From Streptosporangium becharense (GTDB lineage Bacteria; Actinomycetota; Actinomycetes; Streptosporangiales; Streptosporangiaceae), in assembly GCF_014204985.1 (NCBI RefSeq), contig NZ_JACHMP010000001.1, forward strand, positions 4,960,001 through 5,024,000: a stretch of DNA of 64,000 nucleotides, read 5' to 3'. The notes below the pieces were generated by a model. It was not told where the DNA came from. It made no database searches and saw only the letters and a program-made list of their open reading frames with translations. Shown piece by piece: positions 10,612 to 17,573 of the stretch. The translations under genes and the position numbers were made by a program. The first letter of the stretch is position 1. Each line of letters opens with the position of its first letter.

Positions 10612-11266
10612 GGAGCCGCTGGTCCGCTGGGACTGGATCGGCCGTAACTGGCCCAGGATCCAGCCCCTGCTGGAGGACCACATCGTGATGGCGCTGGTGC
10701 CGGTCGTCATCGGGCTGCTCGTCGCGCTCCCGCTCGGGCTGGCCGGTGTCCGCTGGCGACGGCTCTACCAGCCGACCGTCGGCGTGATGAACGTGATCTA
10801 CTCGCTTCCCTCGCTGGCCGTCTTCATCGTGCTCATCCCGATCACCGGCCTGGCGACCCGTACCACCGTCATGATCCCGCTCACCTTCTACGCCCTGGCG
10901 GTGCTGATCCCGGCGGTCGTCGACGGGCTGACCTCGGTTCCCGACCACGTGCGCCAGTCGGCGGTGGCCATGGGCTTCACCCCGCTGCGGCGACTGCTCC
11001 GGGTCGACCTGCCGATCGCCGTGCCCGTCGTGCTGGCCGGGCTCAGGGTGGCCACGGTCTCCAGCATCAGCCTGGTCAGCGTGGGTGCGCTGGTCGGCAG
11101 AGGCGGACTCGGCTACCTGTTCATCGACGGCTGGCAGCGGCAGTTCTACACCCCGATCGTCGTCGGCATCGTGCTGGTCGTGGTTCTCGCGGGCCTCGCC
11201 GACCTGATGCTGGTGCTGGCACAGCGCCTGCTCACCCCCTGGGCACGGGCGAGGGGGTCCGCGTGA
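10604..11266 (+). CDS. Osmoprotectant ABC transporter permease 1 (OpuCB type)
   Basis: Integral membrane permease of 220 aa with about five to six hydrophobic segments. The EAA-like loop includes MGFTPLRRLLRVDLPIAVPVVLAGLR, where the ATPase docks. The GTG at 10604 overlaps the ATPase stop. The open frame extends further upstream but only inside the ATPase gene. It ends by overlapping the second permease by 4 nt (GTGA). With the other three genes it forms a heterodimeric OpuC-like importer; the solute is inferred from family only. Confidence 0.88.
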   Translation: MDEEPLVRWDWIGRNWPRIQPLLEDHIVMALVPVVIGLLVALPLGLAGVRWRRLYQPTVGVMNVIYSLPSLAVFIVLIPITGLATRTTVMIPLTFYALAVLIPAVVDGLTSVPDHVRQSAVAMGFTPLRRLLRVDLPIAVPVVLAGLRVATVSSISLVSVGALVGRGGLGYLFIDGWQRQFYTPIVVGIVLVVVLAGLADLMLVLAQRLLTPWARARGSA

Positions 11267-11934
11267 ACTGGCTGATCGACTTCTTCGGGGACCCGGCCAA
11301 CTGGTCCGGCCCGGAGGGCATCCCCGTCCGGCTCCTGGAGCACCTGGAGTTCGCCGGGCTCTCACTGCTGCTGGCCATGCTGATCGCGATCCCGCTGGGG
11401 CTGTGGATCGGCCACACCGGGAGGGGTGCCCTGCTCGTGGTGCTCAGCGCCAACGCGGCCCGTGCCCTGCCGACGCTGGGCCTGCTGGTGCTCATCGTGC
11501 TGTTCATGGGCGTCGGCACCATCGTCCCGGTGCTGATCCCGCTGGTGGCGCTGGCCGTGCCGCCCATCCTGGTCAACACCTACGAGGGCATCCGCGGGGT
11601 GGACCCGGACCTGCGCGACGCCGCGTACGGCATGGGACTGCGGGGCGGGCAGGTGCTCGGCCGGGTGCTGGTGCCGGTGGCGCTGCCGCTCATCCTGCTC
11701 GGCCTGCGCCTGGCCGCGATCCAGGTGGTGGCGACCGCGACCGTGGCCGCGTACGTGGGCCTGGGCGGCCTGGGCCGTTACATCATCGACGGCCTGGCGA
11801 CCAAGAACTACCCGAGCACGATCGGCGGGGCCGTCCTCGTGGCGCTGCTGGCCCTGCTCGTCCAGTTCGCGTTCGTCCTGGCGCAACGTGTCACGGTCTC
11901 ACCGGGGGTGAGCGGGCGGCAGGACATCCGCTAA
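11263..11934 (+). CDS. Osmoprotectant ABC transporter permease 2 (OpuCD type)
   Basis: Second permease of 223 aa with five or six membrane helices. The coupling loop is GMGLRGGQVLGRVLVPVALPLILLGLR, parallel to that of the first permease. GTG start at 11263, overlapping the previous stop. It is followed after 36 nt by the binding-protein gene. Paired paralogous permeases are the rule for OpuB/OpuC systems and distinguish them from single-permease ProW systems. Confidence 0.88.
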   Translation: MNWLIDFFGDPANWSGPEGIPVRLLEHLEFAGLSLLLAMLIAIPLGLWIGHTGRGALLVVLSANAARALPTLGLLVLIVLFMGVGTIVPVLIPLVALAVPPILVNTYEGIRGVDPDLRDAAYGMGLRGGQVLGRVLVPVALPLILLGLRLAAIQVVATATVAAYVGLGGLGRYIIDGLATKNYPSTIGGAVLVALLALLVQFAFVLAQRVTVSPGVSGRQDIR

Positions 11935-11970
11935 TCTCCTAAACCCCCCGCTTTAGAAGGGAAATATACG

Positions 11971-12891
11971 ATGAAGCGCCTGCTCAGCACCGCGGCGGTG
12001 ATCCTCTCTGCCGTGTTCACCCTCACCGCGTGCGGCGGTGGTGACCCGCTCACCAGCGCCTCCGCGAGCCCGGCGGGCTCGGGCCCCGCGTCCGCGCCGG
12101 CGGGGGGGAAGGTCATCGTCGGATCGGCCAACTTCCCGGAGAACGTTCTGCTGGCCGAGATCTACGCCCAGGCTCTGGAGGCCAAGGGCGTGCAGGTCGA
12201 GCGGAAGCTCAACATCGGCAGCCGCGAGGTCCTCTACGACCAGATCAAGAGCGGCGGCCTGACCGTTCTGCCGGAGTACGTCGGCTCGCTGCTCGCCTTC
12301 GTCGACAACACGAGCACCCAGAAGAAGAAGGACGAGGTCGTCGCCGCGCTGAAGGAGAAGCTCCCGGCCGAGCTGGAGATCCTGCAGCCCGCCGCGGCCG
12401 AGGACAACAACTCGCTGACCGTCTCCAAGGAGACCGCCGCCAAGGACGGCCTCACCACGATCGAGGACCTCGTCAAGGTCGCCAAGAACTACACCGTGGG
12501 CGGCCCGCCGGAGTTCAAGAGCCGTCAGGAGAAGAACTTCAAGGACACCTACGGCCTGGAGTTCAAGGAGTGGAAGAAGACCGGTGACGCCACCGCCGAC
12601 GCCATCAAGAACGGCACCGTCCAGGTCGGCAACGTCTTCACCACCGATCCGAAGATCATCATCAACGGCCTGGTCTCCCTCCAGGACACCAAGAGCGCCT
12701 TCGCCGCGGAGAACATCACGCCCCTGGTCAACAAGGCGGGGGTGAACGACACCGTGCGGACCACGCTCGACGCCGTGTCCGCCAAGCTCGACACCGCCGG
12801 GCTCGTCGCCCTCATGAAGCGCATCGCGGTCGACAAGGACGACGCCGCCGCGGTCGCCAAGGACTGGCTGAGCCAGAACGGCCTCGGCTAG
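11971..12891 (+). CDS. Osmoprotectant-binding lipoprotein (OpuCC/ProX type)
   Basis: Substrate-binding protein of 306 aa. The signal peptide MKRLLSTAAVILSAVFTL ends in the lipobox LTAC, predicting a lipid-anchored exported receptor. The mature protein opens with KVIVGSANFPENVLLAEIYAQALE, the typical OpuAC-domain start, and contains VLPEYVGSLLAF and AEDNNSLTVSKE. An AGAAGGGAAA site lies upstream of the ATG. It delivers betaine, choline or a related quaternary amine to the two permeases. Which solute depends on aromatic-cage residues I cannot assign by eye. Confidence 0.9.
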   Translation: MKRLLSTAAVILSAVFTLTACGGGDPLTSASASPAGSGPASAPAGGKVIVGSANFPENVLLAEIYAQALEAKGVQVERKLNIGSREVLYDQIKSGGLTVLPEYVGSLLAFVDNTSTQKKKDEVVAALKEKLPAELEILQPAAAEDNNSLTVSKETAAKDGLTTIEDLVKVAKNYTVGGPPEFKSRQEKNFKDTYGLEFKEWKKTGDATADAIKNGTVQVGNVFTTDPKIIINGLVSLQDTKSAFAAENITPLVNKAGVNDTVRTTLDAVSAKLDTAGLVALMKRIAVDKDDAAAVAKDWLSQNGLG

Positions 12892-12939
12892 CCGTCCCGG
12901 TTCCCGGCCGCACACGCCTCCCGTTGGCTCCCGGGCAGC

Positions 12940-13063
12940 CGTCCCGGGTCCGTGCGTGTGACGTGCGGGGTCTGTGCGCGTGACGTCCGCGTGATGTGCG
13001 GGGTTCGTGCGGGATCCGTGCGCGTGGCGTGCGGGGCCCGTCCGGGCCGTCGGTCCGGACGGG
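12940..13063. repeat. Imperfect short direct repeats ending in a hairpin
   Basis: Between the binding-protein gene and the next lipoprotein lie several degenerate copies of GTGCGCGTGACGTGCGGGGTC-like units (about 12950-13040). A hairpin CCCGTCCGG / CCGGACGGG follows at 13037-13063 and could terminate the importer operon. No open frame with gene-like features is present here. Confidence 0.5.
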
Positions 13064-13147
13064 CGACCTCGCCCGGCTACGCACCCGATACGGGATGTTT
13101 CCCCAGATGAGACCGGTTCCCCGCTACGGTGAACCCCGGGGGTCATC

Positions 13148-13561
13148 ATGAGGGCATTCATCGGGGCGGCGGTGCTGTTCATGGCCGCGGGGTGCGGCGC
13201 CACGGCCGAGGAGGCGACGGAACGGGCACCGGCCACCACGGCCGCGGAGAGCCGGGGCCACCTGAGCCCGACTCCCGCGCCGGCGGCCCGTATCCAGGTG
13301 AGCCCGGACCAGCACCGGATCCTGTCCGCCCAGTGTGAGTACGCCGACACCGAGGAACTGCGCGGGGAGTGCCGGTCGGCGGTCGAACGCGGGTACCGGG
13401 TGGGGGAGGAGAACCCCGCACTGGACTGCCGGAGGTACTCCGGGGTCAGCGTGTGCGGACCGCTCCCCCTCAGCGAGCGGGAGCGGCGGTGTGTCACGGA
13501 CGCGGTGGCGGGCGGGACGACCCCGCGACGGGCCGAGGTGGAGTGCTACGTGAACTTCTGA
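13148..13561 (+). CDS. Small cysteine-rich lipoprotein, function unknown
   Basis: 137 aa. The N-terminal signal MRAFIGAAVLFMAAGC is a typical short lipoprotein signal with the lipobox MAAGC. The mature part starts with a Thr/Pro/Ala-rich tether, then a compact C-terminal region with six cysteines after the lipobox Cys, spaced as if for disulfides outside the membrane. No enzyme motif is visible. It has its own start after an intergenic repeat region and is flanked downstream by another repeat block, so it is probably monocistronic. I do not recognise a family. Confidence 0.65.
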   Translation: MRAFIGAAVLFMAAGCGATAEEATERAPATTAAESRGHLSPTPAPAARIQVSPDQHRILSAQCEYADTEELRGECRSAVERGYRVGEENPALDCRRYSGVSVCGPLPLSERERRCVTDAVAGGTTPRRAEVECYVNF

Positions 13562-13585
13562 GCCGGTGAAGCCCGTCCATCCCGC

Positions 13586-13718
13586 CGGGTGCCGCATGGG
13601 CTTCCGGTACGCGGGTGCCCTCCCGGCCGTTGCGTGTCACCTGGGCCTCCGGTACGCGGGGGCCTTCGGTTCGTCGGGTGCCGCCTGGGTTTCCGGTACG
13701 CGGGTGCCCTCCCGGCCC
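13586..13718. repeat. Three degenerate copies of a ~42-bp direct repeat
   Basis: Copies at 13587-13628 and 13676-13717 differ by very few bases (GGGTGCCGC.TGGG.TTCCGGTACGCGGGTGCCCTCCCGGCC, shown in two parts). A shorter middle copy (CACCTGGGCCTCCGGTACGCGGG) lies at about 13638-13661. Located between the lipoprotein and flavin reductase genes. Confidence 0.75.
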
Positions 13719-13753
13719 GATCCGTCGGTCCGTTCTTCGGAATGATGGGCCGC

Positions 13754-14224
13754 ATGAGCGAGTTCATCGAGGCCATGGCCCAGGTGCCGACCGGTGTCAC
13801 GGTCGTGACCGTCAAGGATGACCGTGACGACGTGGGTACCACGGTCGCCACCTTCGGCTCCGTCTCGCTGGACCCGCCGCTGGTGATGGTGAGCATGGAC
13901 AACGCCGGCTACCTCAACGAACTGCTGCTCCGCCGTGACCGGTGGGCGGCCAGTGTGCTGTCGGCCGGGCAGAAGGCGATCGCCAGCCGCTTCGCCACTC
14001 CCGGCCGTCCCGGCGCCAGGTTGCTGCTCGCGGGCACGCCGCACCACCGTGGCGCGCACAGCGAGGCGCTCGTCGTGGACGGCGGCGTCACCGCCGTGGA
14101 GGCCGAGACCGTCAAGGTCGTCCCGGCCGGTGACCACACGCTCTTCGTCGCCCGGGTCCTCGGGGTCGACTACGTCGACTCCTCCGCCCAGCCTCTGACC
14201 CGCTACCGCGGTCGTTACCGCTGA
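13754..14224 (+). CDS. Flavin reductase-like (HpaC/ActVB family) FMN-binding protein
   Basis: 156 aa matching the flavin_reduct fold. It begins MSEFIEAMAQVPTGVTVVTV and contains TTVATFGSVSLDPPLVMVSM, the flavin-binding core, then VSMDNAGYLNELL and a C-terminal DHTLFVARVLGVDY typical of reductases that feed reduced FMN/FAD to two-component monooxygenases. No monooxygenase lies next to it. I chose ATG 13754 because family members start this way; ATG 13742 is an alternative, and neither has a strong ribosome site. The C-terminal residues RYRGRYR run into a short repeat that continues after the stop, suggesting the end has been extended by repeat slippage. Confidence 0.8.
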   Translation: MSEFIEAMAQVPTGVTVVTVKDDRDDVGTTVATFGSVSLDPPLVMVSMDNAGYLNELLLRRDRWAASVLSAGQKAIASRFATPGRPGARLLLAGTPHHRGAHSEALVVDGGVTAVEAETVKVVPAGDHTLFVARVLGVDYVDSSAQPLTRYRGRYR

Positions 14225-14292
14225 CCCGGTACCGCGGTCGTTACCGCGGCGGTTACCGCTGACCCGCTTACCGCTGACCCGCTTACCGCTGA
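14201..14292. repeat. Tandem TTACCGCTGACCCGC repeats after the flavin reductase stop
   Basis: At least four units related to TTACCGCTGACCCGC (for example around 14214, 14252, 14268 and 14283) plus two copies of GGTACCGCGGTCGTTACCGC-like sequence. The array overlaps the last codons of the flavin reductase gene. Confidence 0.7.
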
Positions 14293-14436
14293 CCTGCGCC
14301 TGCACCCCGGAGACCGCTCCGAACCGGCTCCGGCTCGCGCGGCGGGGGAACCGTCGTGCGCGGGCCGCGTGCCATGTTCCGGGGGAGCGTCGCGCGGGCC
14401 GGGTGCCGGGGCGCCGCCGCGTGCCCACCGCGCCGG

Positions 14437-16668
14437 CTACTCGTACACCATCGGACTCGCCTCCAGCGCGTGGTGGGCGACGACGGTGACGTCGACGCCC
14501 GGCCGGGAGGCGAGCGCGGCCATCACCCGCCGGTGGACCATCGCCTTGCGCAGCGGCGGCATGTCGCGGAGGAGAGTCTCCCTGATCATGTCGTGTGCGA
14601 AGGACATCCGGTCACCGCGCGGGACCACCAGCCCGGCTCGGGCGGCCCGGTCCAGCAGGTCGTACGTCTCCACCCCGCTTATCTCGGCGACGAGGCCGGG
14701 ATCGAAGTCCCGGCCGACCACCGCGGCCGTGACCAGCGTCTGCCCGGCTCCCGGCCCGAGGTCGGTCAGACACTGGCGGATCAGATCGGCCACCGCGTCG
14801 GGCACCGTGCCCGCGTCCCGTCCCTGTGCGAGCAGCCGGGCGCTCTCCCGGACGAAGAACGGGTTGCCCCCGGTGCGCTCGGCCAGCCACCGGATCGTGC
14901 ACTCGTCCGCCTCCACCCCCGCGTCCGCCACGATGGCCCGGACAGCGGGCAGGCAGACCCCGGTGAGGCGCAGCCGGAGCAGGTTGTAACGGGCGAGCCG
15001 GCCCAGCAACTTCTCCGCCGCGCAGCCGGACACGCATCCCTCCGTGACGGCGATGTCGCGGAACGCGACGACCAGTGTGAGAGGGACGCTCCGGGCCAGG
15101 CCGTCGGTGAGCATGACCATGTCCCCGAGCAGTTCGAGCGAGGCCGGGTCCGCCCAGTGCAGGTCGTCCAGGATGATCGTCAGGGGCCGGTCTCGCGCCG
15201 CCGTGGCGAGCCAGCGTGAGACGGCCCAGCTCCGGCCGAGCCGGGCCGCCCCGGTGGCGGACGCGGTGCTCCCGTCGGGGCCGTCGGGCGTCTCGATGTC
15301 GGAGAGGCCGGCCAGAACCAGTCCGTCCGGGGGCGGGCAGGTCGATCTGAGCGTGCGCAGCGCCTGGAGCCACGGCCACAGCGGCGGTGTCCTGTCGCTG
15401 TCGTGGCAGCGTCCCCACAGCACCAGGTGGCCGAGACCGGCGCAGTGCTCGCCGAACGTCTCCAGCAGCAGGGTCTTGCCGATGCCCGCCTCACCGCTCA
15501 CGGCGGCCACGGCCGTGCCGTTCCCGGCCGCCCGCGCCGGAAGCGTCGCCAGTTCCGCGAGCTGCTGTTCCCGGCCGTACAGGGGCCGCCGCGGCGGACG
15601 CGGGCTCGCGGCCGGGGCCTTTCCGGTGCCGGCCGCGATGCGGGCCGCGGCGGACGGGAAGCCGGTCGTGACACCGGGTACGGCACCGGTCCCGTGCGTG
15701 GCGCCGCTCACGGGTGCAGCGCCGCTCCCGGGTACGGCACCGGTTCTGGTCGCGGCGCCGCTCACGGGTGCAGCGCCGGTGCCGACACCGGCGTCGGAGG
15801 TACCTCCTGCGGGGTTGCGCACCGGGTTGTCCAGGAGGTCGCGCACCGGTTCGGTGGCGGAAAGCCTCACCGGGTCGGCCGCGGCCTCCGTCTGGGGGAC
15901 GACGGTCGGCGAGTCGACGCCGCGGACGATGTCGTCCTCCAACCTCTTCAGCGCGGCGCCGGGAGGCAGGCCGGACCGGCCGGTGAGTCGGCTCTCCGCC
16001 CGGCGGAGCACCTCCAGAGCGTCGGCCTTCCGCCCGGCCCGATGCAACGCCAGGGCCAGCAGATACCACAACCCCTCACGCCGAGGGTGCGCGATCACCT
16101 CGGCCTCCAGGTCGGCGACGGCGGTCAGCGGCCGGCCCAGCTCCAGCAACGCCCGAGCGCGCCGTTCGATCGCCGTCAGACGCAGCTCGTGCAGACGGCC
16201 GACCTCCGCCGCCGCCCACGGCTCGTCGGCGAACTCGCTGTAGGGCTGCCCGCGCCACAGCCCCAGTGCCTCGTCCAGGCAGGGGAGTGTGCCGTCGGGC
16301 GACCGGAACGCGGAACGGGTGACCAGTTCGGTGAAGCGCGCGACGTCCACGTCCGCCGCGGCGAGCAGGTAGCCGGGCGGCCGGGCGATGATCACTCGGG
16401 ACGGTGCTCGCGGCGCGCGGCCGGGCTCGACGGCCCGGCGCAGATGAGAGATGTACGACTGCAGCGTGGCCAGCGCGCTGGCCGGGGGCGTACTCCCGTA
16501 GACGTCGTCGATCAGCACGTCCACCGGGACGACCGTCCCGCGCGACAGGATCAGCCTGGCCAGTACCGCTCGCTGGCGCGGACCACCGAGATCGACGGGA
16601 ATGCCGTCGTCGTCGGCCTCCACCGGGCCGAGAACCCGGAACTGCACTTCGTCCCCCTGACTCGGCAC
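14437..16668 (-). CDS. SARP-type regulator with AAA ATPase domain (AfsR-like)
   Basis: 743 aa. The N-terminal winged helix (FRVLGPVEADDDGIPVDLGG, RQRAVLARLIL) and bacterial transcriptional activator domain (ARFTELVTRS to about residue 250) define a SARP activator. A repetitive Gly/Ala/Val/Pro linker (GAAPVSGA and GTGAVPG units) leads to an AAA/NTPase region with Walker A VSGEAGIGKT and Walker B ILDDLHWADP. Such regulators usually activate antibiotic or developmental genes. The protein stops soon after HHALEASPMVYE, where relatives normally continue into TPR repeats, so it looks C-terminally short. GTG at 16668 is the longest start; a GTG seven codons in is also possible. The lanthipeptide cluster begins 0.9 kb upstream on the opposite strand and is a plausible target. 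Confidence 0.85.
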   Translation of the reverse strand: MPSQGDEVQFRVLGPVEADDDGIPVDLGGPRQRAVLARLILSRGTVVPVDVLIDDVYGSTPPASALATLQSYISHLRRAVEPGRAPRAPSRVIIARPPGYLLAAADVDVARFTELVTRSAFRSPDGTLPCLDEALGLWRGQPYSEFADEPWAAAEVGRLHELRLTAIERRARALLELGRPLTAVADLEAEVIAHPRREGLWYLLALALHRAGRKADALEVLRRAESRLTGRSGLPPGAALKRLEDDIVRGVDSPTVVPQTEAAADPVRLSATEPVRDLLDNPVRNPAGGTSDAGVGTGAAPVSGAATRTGAVPGSGAAPVSGATHGTGAVPGVTTGFPSAAARIAAGTGKAPAASPRPPRRPLYGREQQLAELATLPARAAGNGTAVAAVSGEAGIGKTLLLETFGEHCAGLGHLVLWGRCHDSDRTPPLWPWLQALRTLRSTCPPPDGLVLAGLSDIETPDGPDGSTASATGAARLGRSWAVSRWLATAARDRPLTIILDDLHWADPASLELLGDMVMLTDGLARSVPLTLVVAFRDIAVTEGCVSGCAAEKLLGRLARYNLLRLRLTGVCLPAVRAIVADAGVEADECTIRWLAERTGGNPFFVRESARLLAQGRDAGTVPDAVADLIRQCLTDLGPGAGQTLVTAAVVGRDFDPGLVAEISGVETYDLLDRAARAGLVVPRGDRMSFAHDMIRETLLRDMPPLRKAMVHRRVMAALASRPGVDVTVVAHHALEASPMVYE

Positions 16669-17573
16669 GGTGGGGGGACCACCGCGGCGGGGCAGGGTGC
16701 CGCGTGTGATCGCCCGGGGACGGTCCCGGAGGACCGCCCATTTCGCGACACCGTGTCCGTCACGGAAAACGTAGATCAGGTTCGCTCGGGGATCGTCCGT
16801 CGCCAGGGCGATTCTTCCTCCCTCTGCCAGGGGACATGATCAGGGTCCCCTCCCGAGCGCCGCTCCTCGGACCGCCATCGCCGACGGGGCCGCCCCGGGG
16901 GAGACACCGCCGCCGTCGGGGAGATCGCTTCCACGCTTCGCCGGCTTCAAACCGTCGCAAGTGATTCTCAAGTCGTTCAACCGTCCGTCACCATCATGAT
17001 CATCTCCGTCCGGCGGCCGGTGCCGTGGAACGCGACCCCGAACCGGCGGAGATCAGCAGTTCGGCGGCCGGTTGAGGGGATGTCTCGGTGCCGATCGCCG
17101 GCGGGTGGAGGGTGGCCGGACCGGAGTCACAAGTGGGCACTCTGCGGGCTCAAGGAGCCAAGAGCGTTCTTCAAGCGGCCTCCGTAGCATTTTCGAGTGT
17201 CAGGGGCGGGAAAGAGCCGCTGAATGTGATGGACCATATGAACGGCGAGACGTTCATCGGACCCGCGGTAATCTCTCGGGTTCTTACGCCTCCGCACGTG
17301 TTTCCGGTGATCCGGTGAGTGTCATCGGAAAAAGGATTACGTGGCCCATCGGCGGTGTGAAAGGGGCTGGGGGAAGGAATCGCGGCACCGTGGGTTTCGG
17401 CGCCGGTGTGTCATTCGAGGCATGTGGTTATGGCAGTATGCGCTGGTCCGTGAGGGCCGGTGTCGGCGGTGGATGACACGAGGGCTGATTCTTCAGGGGC
17501 GGAAGTCAGTCGGTCGGCGCCATGTCGCTCTGATATGCAAGGTCGCCGGGAACGGCGTCGGGGGGAAAGGGAA
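16669..17573. other. Intergenic region between divergent SARP and lanthipeptide synthetase
   Basis: About 900 bp with no convincing gene. The sequence around 17180-17420 is less GC-rich than its surroundings and probably holds the promoter of the lanthipeptide synthetase. Open frames here have no ribosome sites and no recognisable protein features. I could not identify a clear -35/-10 pair. Confidence 0.5.

Noticed and set aside
13586-13718. Short direct repeats considered as CRISPR
   Set aside because: Only three degenerate copies with unequal spacing and no cas genes.
16996-17476. Small frames in the intergenic region before the lanthipeptide synthetase
   Set aside because: No ribosome sites and no precursor-like leader or Cys/Ser/Thr core, so not counted as extra lanthipeptide genes.
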